Assembly (NCBI GenBank): GCA_013400155.1
Contig: VXBM01000540.1
Location: 163,696 to 227,695, forward strand
DNA length: 64,000 nt
Source of the DNA: Helopsaltes ochotensis
Lineage: Eukaryota > Chordata > Aves > Passeriformes > Locustellidae
Direction: 5' to 3'
In this document: positions 35,476-48,340 of the stretch, one piece after another
How positions within the stretch are numbered: the first letter of the stretch is position 1
Layout: each line of letters opens with the position of its first letter
Program-made: the position numbers and the translations under genes
The notes under the pieces: generated by a model
Seen by the model: the letters and a program-made list of their open reading frames with translations, nothing else
The model's database searches: none
What the model was told of the DNA's origin: nothing

Positions 35476-38400
35476 CGGTCCCTGGGCTGTGCCTGGTCCA
35501 GCCCCGCTCAGCGCTGGGCCGGGGTGGGAGCCAGCCCTGCTCCTGCCCCTCTGTGCCTCCTCCCTTCCCTGCACCCCACACCTGCAAAAACTCCGCTCCG
35601 AGCGCTGGGCAGGACACGGCTCCTCTGGGAGCCGGGGAAGGGAAAGCTGGCTCCATCCCCGGTGCGAAATGCACAGCTGAGGACACGGCGGGGAGGCTGG
35701 AGGGCAGCGAGCCCAGAGAGTGCTGGAGAGAGCTTGGCAGGGCTGGGACCAAGGCAGGGAGACAGCCAGACCTGAAGGAGAGAGGGACACAGGGGCAGAG
35801 GCTGTGGGCTCTGAAAGCCCTGCCAGGCTGGGTGATTCAGCCAAAACACATAGAAAATGAGCGGCAGAGCCAAGAACGAGGATGCAGCTCCATCGAGGTG
35901 TCCAGCAGTGGGACACTTCCTTGGATACAGCAGGAAGGACAAGAAAAGGGTCCCACGCCATGCAGGAGCTGCTGCAGGAGCTGCCAGCCCAGGAGCAGGG
36001 CCCGGGGAGCTCACGGACACCGTCCCAGCACCTGGAGCTGGGAGTGTGTGGAGATCTCTGCAGGGACAGCTCATTCTCTGCAGGGGCTTTGCTCACACGC
36101 CACAGCGCCCAGCTCCCTGGCTAAAACGTGCCGCATCTCTGCCGAGGCGTCCCCCGCTAGCAAAACATGACTGCTTTAAATAGAATAACTCAAAATAAAA
36201 CGAGATATGAGATGCGGAGGAGGTGTTGTTGGGTGGCTTGTTTGAAATCAATGGAGCTGTGTGCTCAGGCTTGTGGAGCTCCGTTTGATTTACAGGAAGA
36301 GCAGAAGCTGATGCAGATGCGGAAGTTTTGATTTCTTCAAAGCAGAAGTAGAACAGGGTTAGAGCCCAAAATAGGCCAAGTTCCAGGTCCAGATTGCTAG
36401 AAAACTGCCTCCCTGTAAGAGGTTTCTGGTTATTAGTCCTTAAGGGACTGCACCACAGAAGTTCTTTCACACAAAGTTACAGCAGTACTTAAATTACAGT
36501 GAATTCAGCATGTTTTCCTGCACTCTTATTCCCATTTGAGGAATAATTTAAAGCAGCAAATCCCTTGGGGGTTTGACAGTAAGGACAAAGCAGGGATTTG
36601 GTCAGCAGAATGGATTCTGCACAGGAAAAGGCAGCCAGAGAGGCAATGCCCTCAGGGGATCCCAGGAGAAAGAGGCTTCCCTGGGATGGAGATCGTGAGG
36701 AGGGAATTACCAAAAAAATCACAAAGCTCCAGGAGACTTGTTAGACCGGGATGTTCCCCATGTGCTATCAGGGTAGATGGTTTTACCACAGTAATTGGCT
36801 GTTCATCATTTTTCTTGTCTCTATACTGTTAAAAAGAAACCCAAACAAAGCAGACCTTCATTTTTCTCCAGACAGACAACCTGCTCCGTTGCTGCGTGGG
36901 CTCTGGGCAGAATCCTTGCAATACAACACAAATAAAGCCACGGCTCACACAGTGACATAATTAACCACACAGTGTGAGAGGGCCCCAGCAGCCATGCATA
37001 TAATCAATTAGAAATACGCATTTTGAGCTCCAGTTTCTTCCCCTCCCCTTTGCTTCCATGCAATTGTATTTGCACTGAAACCCTCGGGTGGATTTTCTGC
37101 TGCCGCTTGTCCCACACAGCGACTTCTGCCCTGGCAATGCCAGCACTCACACCAGGAGCATTTCCCACAGGATTCCAGGGCCAAAGAGAGCACCCGTGAT
37201 TCCTCCCGAAAGCCCAGCAGCACAGCTAAGCTCTCCCACCTCATTAGCAGCTCTCCAGAATTCCTCCCCATAACATGTATTTCCCTGATGATGGGAAAAG
37301 CCAGTGAAGTGGAAAATCCTTCCCTTGGACATAAGCTTGGCATGGCTGTCCCAGACAGGACAATCAGCACTTTACATCTCCTCAGCATCCCCCAAACCTT
37401 GGAGCAGAACTTTGCCAAATCCTGCACTAGCTGTTTTGGTTTATTGTTTCACAGAACACCAGCTGACGGCTTCATTTTTCCTTCCCCACTTTTCACTGTT
37501 CCTTTTGGGCTCTTTCCTCCCGTGGATCCTCCTCCACAGCCACACGTGGGCCAAGTGAAGCTGGGTGGGACCTTGCCCGGGTCAGGATGTTCCACAGCTG
37601 TGCCAGACTCTGCAGGGCTGGGCTCTGACCCAGCCAGGGCAGCCCTGCCAGCCCTGGCCACTGCAGCAGCCTCTTGTGCCACTCTTTAATCCCAGTGGGA
37701 GCTCGGAGCTCCATGGACACCTCAGCAGCAGCTTTTAGGATGCACCCAAGGTCAAACCTTATTACTGAGGAGGGATTTGAGCTTCATTAGTGGCTCAGAA
37801 CAGAAGTGATTCGTTACAGCAGCTCTCCCTGGGCTGTCAGCAGTGCAGTGGGGGGTGGTGGCCACGTCTCATTTCAGCTACAGGAGTTTGATTCTGACAG
37901 GTGACATCTGCAGGGATGCTTTTCCCTGCTCTTTTCCCCATCAGTAGAAGCCACCTTGAAGGCACTCAGGTTATTATGAAATAAAAGGTCTGGTCCTGTC
38001 AGCTTGGGCCACCAACAGGTAGGAAAGCTCGGGTTTGCCTCCCATCCTATTCCCTCAAATTTCTTCTGTGCTGAATTATTTGGACAGCAAATCCAGCCAG
38101 CAAAGGGCAGCCACCCCTGAGCTCACCCGTGGCTCTGATCTGGGGTCTGGCAACAGCTACTGAGCAATTTTACCTGCATTCCAGGCTGGGAGAAGCATTT
38201 TGGGCACAGGGAGGGGAGGTCTGCCTCGGCCAAGGGCTGCGGTGTTTGCCCGAGGAAAGAGGAGAGCGAGCAGGTGAATGCAACACGCCGGGATGCTGGA
38301 GCTGCTGTGACTTGTGTGGGAGGTGATGGATGCTCCATGCCAGCTGCTTCAGCTCCTGCTATTTTTTGTCACTTCGTGGGCAGCACGGCCGGGGGGAGGC

Positions 38401-40075
38401 TCAGGGAGATGGCAGAGAAGCAGAGCAGCCCCGGCACAACCGTCGGGGAACCCACGGGGCAGCTTCCAGAGGCTGGGAACCACTTGCAGGGGACACTTTA
38501 GAGGTTTTTGTTTCTCATGGATGGTGTGTGGGGGGTATTTCACACTGGAAAACAGCAAAACTGGCAGCAGCAGCTTGGTTTTGGGCTCCACCCCTGGATC
38601 CACACCTGTGCAGGTGGGATCAGCTTCAGCCAGGTCCTGTGGTGTGGAAGCAATTCAGCACAACTTCTGCTCCTTATCCCAGCGGTGTCATTGTTTTATT
38701 TTTCAAGCCCTGAAAACGGGGAAAGACGTAAAACTCACGGCACCAAAGAACAGCAGCCCTTCCCCTCTCTCCGGGAGGGTTTTCACATCCCGCTTGCACC
38801 ATGACTAAATTAAAGGAATTAACTCCGTGGGCTGTTGGAGCTGCAGCTCCATTTGCTGTTTCCCCTGCACATCCCTCTGCCTGGATCCACTGCTTGGGAG
38901 GAAGCTCAAGAAGAGGTGCCACATTATTTTTAACCCAGCACCCACATGCTGTGTGAAAGCCTAAAAAAAAAATAAATGTGTGGAGCCTTTTGCAGCCTCC
39001 CCGAGCGGCTCTGACTCACGGAACAACAACAAAGGCACACGTGTGAATGGAAGTTAGGAGGTTTTATTTAAAATAAAATACCCTCTGGCATCACAGGGGG
39101 CTAAACTGAGCTCCTAAAAGAGCAGGATGTGCCAGTTCAGGAGTTTTCCAGGTGCAGCCTTTAGCCCCCGTGGTGATCCAGGGCTGCCCGGGGATCTGAG
39201 CAGGGAGGGCAGGAGGTGTGAAAGAGCAGGGAGTGCCCACATCTCCCCCTTCCACCGTGCAGGGCACTGCCCTACAGCGAGACAAGCTGGAACTGATGCT
39301 GGCAGTGCTTTTTCCTCACTGCTGGTGTTTTCTGTTGTCCTGCTGCACAAGGACTGGAGCCTCCACCGAGGCAGGTTCCCTCTGGGAGCTGCTCCTGCAG
39401 CTGGACCCAGCCGGGTTCCCCAGCCCAGCCCCGCTGGAGGCACCCAGGCTGGCTGGGAAGCAGCTGCTTGCAGGATGAGGAATGGCCCTGGCCACAGCAA
39501 TCTGATTTCAAAGGTCATGTTTTGGAAAGAAGTTTAGATGACATTAATTATTAAAGCCTCGTAACGCTTGTATTAAGGGTAATAGTTTTCCGTGTGATTT
39601 ATATAGCACTGAAATTCATTACCAAGCTTTTAATGATGTTAGTGTCAATCAGGCACAAGAATGCTAAATGACTTATCCCAAAAGGACCAGGATCAGATCC
39701 AAGGGGTTTTGGGATGCTCTCACTGCTGGTCTTTCCTTCCTTCTGCCCTTGCAGTCCTTGCTGCTTTATAGCTCTTTCTGGTGGATTTTTCCTGAAATCA
39801 CACATAACCAGTGTCCCAGACATGGTTACACTTGAAGGAGAAGCAAATGCATCCTGTTAAAATCGAGTGTTTTTCTGGAGGTGTCCCTGGAAATGTTGAA
39901 GCTTTAATGAGGTTTTATATAAACTGTTGCAGAATGTTTTATGTGGATTAGGAAATCTCCCTGTTATGGGCACTGAGTTTTATGAAGTGTTGTGAATAGA
40001 GGAGCAAGGTAAGGGGAGATGGATCAAGGCCTCAAACAGAAAAAAGTAGGAAAGATAGGACAGATGTGCACCAAA

Positions 40076-40096
40076 CTCTCTCTCTCTCTCTCTCTC
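40076..40096. repeat. (CT)n microsatellite
   Basis: Ten to eleven CT units followed by AGACACACACA, in the intergenic stretch between PRKCA and the CpG island. Confidence 0.95.
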
Positions 40097-41862
40097 AGAC
40101 ACACACAATTCATTCTCAGCATGTGAAGAGATAAGTGATTTTTGCCAGCCTTGATGGGCAAGAGTAAGATCTAAAACATTTCTAAGCAAACTTCCACTGT
40201 GGGGTTATTTGTTTGGCTTCTTTTTTTTCCCCCTCACCCAGGTAGGGTGCTTTAAATTGGCTTTGGAATTATTTCCTCTCCTTTGTCAGGTCGTGCAACA
40301 ACCTCTGCTGGGGTAGGATGTCAGCACTGACTCAGGGACCAGTGATGAGCGCTGGAAGTGGCGGCTGGTGTCTGACACTGTCACCCTGGCAGCAAATGCA
40401 GCAAGTCCCTGGAGAAGGAGACAGCATTGACTCATTGCCCATGAGATCTGCCTCATTCCATGCCCTTCTTTTGGGAAAGGAGGAAAAAAAAATTAATAAA
40501 AAGCCCCTTTGCAGGTAACTCTATGGGTCCAGGCCTGCCACTCACTGCTCTCCTCCTCAGATCCCCATTTCCTTTGGTGCAGCATCACTTTGGGAAGGTG
40601 ACAAGTGACAGATGCAGCTGGGGAAAACATCCCTTTGAGGACAAGCCTTCCACACATGGCAACAGCTGTCCTGATTGGGGCCCCTGATTGATTTGCCTTT
40701 GCTTTACCACGGCTCCCCAGGGAGCAGGTGGGATTATAATTACCTCGTGGTAATTAATGCAGTCATCATTTCAGCTACCCCAGCAGTTCTCGGAGGAGCT
40801 GGTTTTATTTGCAGCTCACACACCAGCTCTGCAAAAATATTCTGAGATTTCTGAATCAAATACCCAAATCTCTGAAGAGAGGCTGGGGCTGGGGGAGGCA
40901 GGCACGAACACTTGGTGTGATTTATCGTGCTGGAAACATTCCTGACGGAGATGCTCTCACGCATGGATGTGGCAGGCACGGAGAGCTCCAGCCTCTCCTG
41001 CAGGAGCTTTTAACACTTCGTTTTCCCCAGAACCACAGCTTAATCTTGCCTGCTTAGAAAGAGTCAAAGAAAGCTGCACTGTTACAGACATTTTCCCCTT
41101 TTCCACACCCTGTCACACCAAAGCAGCCCACGCAGGCTCTCACCTCCCGCTTGTGACAGCTGCTTCATCCCACTGTGAGCGGGGGGATTGTCCTGCCCAT
41201 GAGACCACCAGCCTGAGGTGGGAGGGGGCAGAGTGTGGCCGTGGGGTGGCCAGAGGCTCTCCCACCCCTGTGAGTCCGTGTCCAGCCACCCACGGCTCTG
41301 CCAGACTTGTCTTTCCCCAAGGAGATCGTTCAGAAGTTCATGTCCAAGCTGTCACCCCAAAAGCCAACAGCCCCTTGGATGGGCACTGTGGTGGTTTGGC
41401 CACAAATCCTGCCCAGCCAAGGGGCTGAGGATGCAGTTCTGGTGGAATGGAGAGCTGAGAACCCCCTTCCTCCCACCCTAGAGGCACCAACTCTGTGTCC
41501 ACGAGCTCAGGGCAGTGATGCACCCCCAGAGCCCCTGTTCTGCTCTGCAGAAAGCTGTCTGAGAAGTGTTCATGGCTTCAGAAGCTGAGCATGTTAGATG
41601 GCAGATGTGAAGCAGCCTGGAAACACGCTCCAAAGGGAAAGACTCTGGAAAAAACCCCAGAATTTCAACCGGTCCTTTGGGCAAACTCAGCCAGATCTCT
41701 GCAAATGAAACGAACCCAATAACTGAATTAGCATGAGATTCAATCCTGTGAGAGCAGGCAGGGAAGGGAGCTGTCTGTCAAGTTGTCACAATATTTGGAC
41801 ATCGCTTTCAAGTTTTGAAAACAAACGATGTCAGTGCAAACGAGGCCGGCGGGCGTGGGGCG

Positions 41863-42025
41863 GACGGGGCTGGTGGGACTGGGGCTGCTGGGACTGGGGC
41901 TGGTGGGACTGGGGCTGCTGGGACTGGGGCTGCTGGGACTGGGGGTGCTGGGACTGGGGGTGCTGGGACTGGGGCTGGTGGGATTGGGGCTGCTGGGACT
42001 GGGGCTGCTGGGACTGGGGGTGCTG
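41863..42025. repeat. 15-bp G-rich minisatellite, about 11 copies
   Basis: The unit is GGGACTGGGGCTGCT with variants (GGTG or GGGGTGCT for the last block, and one GGATT). The 15-bp period keeps all frames open, giving chance frames of Gly-Leu, Asp-Trp-Gly-Cys-Trp or Pro-Gln-Ser repeats. The plus strand has a G run every 5-10 bases and could form G-quadruplexes. It begins about 540 bp past the inferred distal poly(A) signal of PRKCA. Confidence 0.95.
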
Positions 42026-42569
42026 CCCGTCCCCCAGGAGTCCCCAGTCAGGCATTTCGGGGCACGGGTGGCTCCCCGAGGGTCAGCAGTCACTGAAACA
42101 GCCCCTCCTCCCAGGAAGAAGTGGCAGAGGATGGAATGAACCATCCAGGGCTCCCACACTCAACGAGAAATTGGATTGGAGTTTCCTTGGGTCTGGCTGC
42201 TCCCGAGGAGGGCTCATCCCTCCAGCACCAAGTCTCACATCAAGCTTTGAACCAGACCCTCCCATTGGAGACCTCATGGGGCTCCCACAGCTGGAGCAGC
42301 CCAGCACCGCTGAGGTCAGCACACAGAAATCCTCTTATGGACACATCTTTTTTTGGTAAGCTCCTTCTTTTCCTCTTGATTCATTAAGAAGAATTAAAAC
42401 CAAAAAACCCAGGTTAAAATTCTGTCTCTAAAGAATCAAGGTCCTGACTGGGCAACATCTGAGGCTGATGACACCAACCTCTCTGCAGCCTCTGGCCCCG
42501 GGGGAGTCAATTTTGAAAGGAAATTTCATCAAGGCAGAGCAAACTCTCACAAAAGCACTGATCAGTATT

Positions 42570-42575
42570 TTTATT
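42570..42575 (-). terminator. PRKCA: Candidate distal PRKCA poly(A) signal
   Basis: A canonical AATAAA on the minus strand (TTTATT on plus). It is the last of six such hexamers downstream of the PRKCA stop before a change in composition, and would give a 3' UTR of about 6.4 kb. Which of the six is used cannot be told from sequence alone. Confidence 0.4.
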
Positions 42576-44189
42576 CATACACACTTGCTTTGAAACTACA
42601 ATTAATACTTAACAAAAGCATCTCATGCAAACAAAGATTGAAGATACTGCGAATTATGAAACAAACAAAAATAAAGATGCTGTAATTTGTACATCAGTCT
42701 TGCCCACTACACTTCCAATGGTTTGTTTTTTTTTTTTTTTTGAGAATCTTTTGAAAAAAGAATGGCCTCTCCAAATTTTCTGGTAGCATCTTGCAGATAA
42801 ATGATATGAAAATAAATAATGTTGTCCTCCATATAAAAACAACATTTGGGTCTTAAAATAATATTAAAAACATTAATGAGTTCAAGGTGTAAGTACTCCA
42901 TGTTAAAAAAAAAAATTGAAGTAGCATACAGTCATCTGAGAAGTTTCAGGTGTTCTCTGTATAGTTGTGCAAATCCACGGAGTGCTGGGAAATGCACATT
43001 TTAAAAAGGGCCAAAAAGCTTCATTTTGTTGAATTTTTTCTTTTTAAACATTCATTTTGATAATATGGAAGAGAACAAATGAAAGGTTAGGGGAATGAGC
43101 CATAGATTAAATTTTTATTATCCCTACAAGAACATTGTTTTTATACTCCAAGGCCAACAGTGGGTAGAAACACGTAATATAATAAATATTTTCAGTGACT
43201 TGGGGCTCTTGGCCCAGCACTCAGCACCCAGGGAGCTCTGTGGTTCCCTGGGTGCCTTGGAAGCCAAGCCAGGAGCGTGTGAAGCTCTGGAAGGATGGAG
43301 CCCTTGGCAGTGTCACCTCAAGGGGTTCAGAGAGAATGAAAAGAAATTCAAACAGTTCTCAGGAAAATGTCTGTAAAGACCATTAACATCGTTTTCCTTT
43401 CTATTAAAATGTTCCTGTCATTAATAATTATAAAACTAATGAAACATCAGCTGCAGAGTGTCCAATGTAACCAGAGTGAGAAATGAGCTTCAAAAGCAGC
43501 TGAGTGTCAATGTTGTTGCTACTCATCCTGCACAGTTTCAAATCATTAACAGACTTAATTTATTTATTTAGGTCAACTGACATCAGTGGAAGAAAAAAAA
43601 CCCCGTTTCTGGAGCAGTTTTCTTTTAAATTTGAACTACGGTGTCACAGAGAAAGGGAAAAAAAAAAGCACAAAGACACATTTACAACATAGAAACACAT
43701 TAAAATATCAACAGAAAATATCGACCTGTCACGGACGGACCAGCTGCACGAAGAACAGAGCTCCTCCTTCAGCAGGAGTCAGTAAAAATGGTACTAGAAA
43801 ACAGCTGTGCTGACTTTATTTACCCCAAGGGTCTCCCCCCTCAAAGAATCAGTTCTGCTAAGACTTCCATCGACATGGAATTTTGAAATTGCACATAAAA
43901 AATTCTCAGTAGCTGGAAAAGAGGTAAGAGCAGCTGACCTAGCAAGCATCGCTCCCCGCCACAGCCTGACTCCAGGTACAAAAGCTGGACTCCAGATTCT
44001 GTAAGAAACGGGTCAGATCTGATTTGATTTCGCTTCAAACGGTTTCAGCAGAGTTACTAAAGTTCTATAAAAAAGTAGAAACAGCATGGTATAGCCAGCA
44101 GTACCATGAAGCTGATTTAATATTAAAAATGATAATAATACTTACACGACTCCTTTTGCAGGTTAAAAGTGAATAAGAAACGTTGCCTA

Positions 44190-44283
44190 AGAAGTCCTCA
44201 CGCCTCCCTGTGGGGTCAGGAGGTATTATTACCCCCATTTTACAGGTGAGGTAAATGAGGCAGAGAGGTTAACAAGTGGCCCT
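44190..44283 (+). mobile_element. MIR-type SINE relic inside the PRKCA 3' UTR region
   Basis: The stretch reads in order TCCTCAC, a GGAGGTATTATTA block, CCCCCATTTTACAG, GTGAGG, AAATGAGGCAGAGAGGTTAA and GTGGCCC. This follows the 3' half of the mammalian-wide interspersed repeat consensus almost word for word (ATTATCCCCATTTTACAGATGAGG, then the GAGGCACAGAGAGGTTAAG block). MIRs are ancient tRNA-derived SINEs, and few survive recognisably in birds. It is antisense to PRKCA. The 5' tRNA-like part is not recognisable. Confidence 0.7.
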
Positions 44284-45456
44284 CTCCTCTCAAGGTTTTC
44301 CTGGGAACAGGAGGGCTGTAGTGCATGATGATTATTCAGGATAAGGCTATTTAATTCCCAATTGGTACTGGCACAGTGAGGGAATCATGCATGGTTATGG
44401 AGTCAAATCTTACTTATTTCTGCAACTCAGCTATTTCAGATCCCATCTACGAGTGCGGGGCCGAGGGAAAAAAGTGCTTTTTAGTTTCTCTACTTTCTGA
44501 CTACTTGGCAGCTCAGTGCCCACCTACAGAGGGGACACAACAAACAAACAGCCCACACTCACGTTTGCAAAGAGACAAAAACCCCTATGCGCAATAAGTT
44601 ATGCTAATGACTAAAAGAACTGAAAATCACATTAAATAATTCCAGAAATTTCCTGGCAGGTCCAAAAGCCTACTGTAAACTCGATATACTGTAAATATAC
44701 TTCCTACTCGTATCAAAGCTTGATTATTGGATTAATATTATTGTTAATTATTTCCAATGCTGTATTTTGCTAAGGAGGATCTGCTCCCCCCCTCACTGCA
44801 TGTCTCCTATGGCATTTAACTGGGATTGCATCCAGAGGCACCGGCTCAGAAAACACTTTTCAACTGGTACCACTCCATCCTTGGACATGTCAGCTTTCCA
44901 CTTAGAAGACAAGTTCCTCTCTTGCTCAACCTTATTAATTTTAGAGAGGCCCAGCATTATTGAATTGGATTCACCCCAAAAGACAGGATGGATTTCAAAG
45001 ACCAGCAGCATTCAGATGCAATGAGTTTTTTTAAACTAACAGCTGATTTCCAGAAGAACGTTCTTCAGTTCGTAAAGGAAATTCAATTGTGTTTCTTGAG
45101 AGAATGAAGAATCAGAAAACTAAATTGCATTTCTCCTCCGAATTGGATTAAGGAGGAGTATTTGATCATGGGAATGTGCTCTCTCCTTCTCACATATGTG
45201 GCAACCTTGCTCAGAGCTCCGAGCCTGGCCGGTGGGTGAAATGGTTCTCCTGGAATCCCACCACCCTGCTCTGGTCACTCAAAGGTGCACAAAAACATCC
45301 AGGTGCCTGAATAATGACAAAATTTGCCTAGGAGCCAGTTAAGTCCCATTTGATCCCTGCAAACCCCTTGGAAGTTTTACAGGGCAGACCTGTGCCTCTC
45401 CCGACAGGAATGGGGCTGCCCTGGAACTATCTGGGACCAGAGCCCAGGGATGGAAA

Positions 45457-45556
45457 CACAGCTCCCAAAACTTCCACCCCGGCTTCAGTGCAGTACAATT
45501 TTCAATCACAGCTCCCAAAACTTCCACCCCAACTTTAAAGCAGTCCAATTTTCAAT
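45457..45556. repeat. 50-bp tandem duplication (two copies)
   Basis: CACAGCTCCCAAAACTTCCA starts at 45457 and again at 45507. Both copies end in CAATTTTCAAT and differ at a few bases in the middle. It lies in the inferred PRKCA 3' UTR. Confidence 0.9.
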
Positions 45557-48309
45557 TTGCCTTTTGGGAATCTCGGTGGCAATGTGGGTGTTGGGATTAC
45601 ATTTGCTATTGAGCACAAGTGAAAGAGAAGCAGCTCTAATGCCTCTCCTTCTGTTGATACGTGTTCTCTAGAAAGCCAAATCTTGTGAAAGATATTATAT
45701 AAATAACATCTGTCTCTAAAAAGAGATGAAAATTCTGGCTGGATTCTTCAGGTTTTCCTTACCATTATAAGTTTCTGGATTCTGAGCAGCCAGCGGGAGT
45801 TCTTGGGAAAGGTCAGAGCACGTGAGGGCATCAGGAAGAGCAGTGAGGGGTAACACAACTCATCCCTGCTTTCTCCAGCCCTGCCCTGCTCCTGCAGGAT
45901 CCATGAGTTCACAGTACCTTTTCCTAAGTGTTACAGAACCTCCAGAGGACAGCACTCGTGTCACAAGCCCAGGGACCTGCGGTAACGGCGTTAAAGAGGA
46001 ATTTCTGCTTCTACATCAGAAAAACTGGGAGACAAACATAAGGGCTGAAGCAAGTGGGTAGGAGAAGTAGCCAGAAAATGAGCAGGTCTGTCCTTTGCCC
46101 AGTGTCACACCAGCCCTGTGATGATGTGTCCTGGTGTGAGCAGGAATGGGACTGTGCCAGCAATGGGATTTCCTTTTCAGAAAATTCAGATTTCATCAGG
46201 AAAACAGAACTGTGGGAACACCTACCCAGGGGAGTTCCTGCCTGGTTTCTGGCTTGGTTCAATTCTGCCCCTCTTCTGCTTTGTTTACTCCTCAGACCTG
46301 GTATTTCTCCCAATATTTTCCTTTATCAAAAGTGTCTTTTTCACTTCACATTTTAAAAACAAGTACAATGCACCTTTTAGGCAGACTGGCATAGACGAGA
46401 GCCCCTTCTTTATTAAAATCTGAGACTCAGTAATCCCTTATCTTAATTCAATCTATTATCTTCTACAGCATGATTTCTACCCAGGTTCTACTAAATATTG
46501 TCAGGCTAATAATATTCAGAAAAAAAAGAAGAAAAAGTCATGAATGCTGCATTAGGCCACATGCTTTATGGTGAATACTATTGTTTTTGAAGTACATAAT
46601 ACACGAAGGAGAAAATGAACTCCCAGTCTTGGCCGACAACGTTTGACACAGAACAGTTTAAAAATTTTACTCCTGAAATGTTTGAAAAATTTGGGGTCCT
46701 ATTTGTTGACCATCTGAGTTCCTGTAAGTTGGCCAACGCTCTTCGTGAGCTCCACCTTGGAATGTCAGGGTTTGATCACTCCAAGATGCTCCTGCTGGGA
46801 GCACAAAAGGACAGAGACAGGGCAACAATTGGACTCCTGGAGTGTGGAATTTGCACATCCTGGCCCCAAACCCACGTTTTCCAAGGGCCCTGCAGGTGCA
46901 GAAGCTCGACACAGTCGCCCTTCACGTCCAACCCCGATTCCCTCAACAACTGCCCAAGTCACCCAGGTCCCCCCCGAGGTCCAACCCACCCCTCTGGCTC
47001 CCACCTGGCAGGATTGGATCTTTCTGACAGAATCTTTGGCACAGGTTCCATGTTTTATTGTCATAAAAGATGATTAAAAAGTAGGTTCCCCTCCCCACCC
47101 CACCCCATTACATGTTCTAGTATAAATCGAAGTATTTTATGGCAAATATCTTACTTTTTGAATATGTTTACATGCTGGAAAAATTGTAATCAGTCCGCAT
47201 GCAGCAACAGAGACATCATGCTTCTGGCATCATCATGCACATCTGACAGACAAAAAGTGCCTGTGGCTGCTAATGGGATCAAGGCAGGAGGGAAAAAAAG
47301 AGGGAAATGCACCAACTACTATTTTACATGCTGTAACGAAACCAAAATATGCACAAAACATTATTTACTGATATTTGAGTTAATATCTTCTGGTAAGTCG
47401 TAAGAGGAAATATCAAAATTTTTTATCTAAGTGATAGGAGAGGAGAAGATTGCATTAATTACAGTGTTCATCATTGCAAATAAAGTCTATTTCCTTCTCT
47501 GCAAGTAATAAGCAGATGTGAAATGAAAGCCTAATTGAACCTCGTATAAAACCTGCAGGTAGCGATTATTATTTAAAAGTATATCTACTTTTAAAAAAAG
47601 AGATTATACCCTAAGCCAGTAACGATATTCAAAACCTAAAGTAAAAATCAAAACAATAGCAAGAAAACATTTAGCTAAATCTAAATGGTGTCATTCAGAA
47701 CAAGAACTTTCACAAATAAAGCACGAGTTGTTTTATAAAATTTTTATAATACTCTTTATGCTGGATACGATTATGTCAATAATACAGATCTGCTTATTAT
47801 TAACCCTTATTATTAAGAGTTATTACTAAACATGCAAAATTCATTGCATGAAGCATATGTAAAACGTATTAAATTCCATTCTACCAATAAAACGAGTTTT
47901 AGGTGCTGCTTCTTTCAGGCTTGATTATTCTACAGCCCAAAGTTTTCTGAATTAAAACTGATTATTTAAGACTAAATCTCACTTGATTTTCATGAGTTAT
48001 TCTGGAGAAATCAGGAAGTCACTCGGGGCTGCATTTTTTGTTAATTTAGTATACATAATGCTTTCTTCAATTTACTGCCCTACACTGCAGACTATAAATA
48101 AACACACGTAAATAAGATTTAAGGAATTACAGTTTTGTTTTATATTCCAGGTTAATAAATTTCATAGTAAAATATTGGTATTAGAACCAGTTAACAGTAA
48201 ACTTGAGGAGTGGTGTAAATTAAACCAACTGAACAGACAATGGCACCCTGGATCACAGAATAATCTCATGGAGATTAAAAATTCACAAAAGTATTATTAA
48301 AATTATTAC

Positions 48310-48340
48310 TATCATCATCATCATCATTATTATTATTATT
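48310..48340. repeat. (ATC)n(ATT)n microsatellite
   Basis: About five ATC units followed by five ATT units, within the PRKCA 3' UTR region about 0.7 kb after the stop. Confidence 0.9.

Larger units (their letters stand above)
35476..42549. other. Intergenic DNA between the CpG island and the PRKCA 3' end
   Basis: About 7 kb with no exon recognised on either strand. It holds a (CT)n run at 40.08 kb and the G-rich minisatellite at 41.86 kb. Open frames of 80-220 codons occur in several frames at once in GC-rich parts, typical of chance. Confidence 0.6.

Noticed and set aside
34525..35775. 416-codon open frame on the plus strand (and a 371-codon frame at 35055-36170)
   Set aside because: It runs through a CpG island and a polypyrimidine tract, where stop codons are rare in all frames. 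The product is low-complexity Pro/Ser/Leu with no domain, and several frames on both strands are open at once.
41733..42359. 208-codon frame with Asp-Trp-Gly-Cys-Trp repeats, plus Gly-Leu and Pro-Gln-Ser frames
   Set aside because: The 15-bp minisatellite unit is a multiple of three, so every frame stays open. The repeats reflect DNA structure and not a protein.
46615..47073. 152-codon plus-strand frame in the PRKCA 3' UTR region
   Set aside because: No homology or domain recognised; the frame also reads antisense to the gene. Considered chance.
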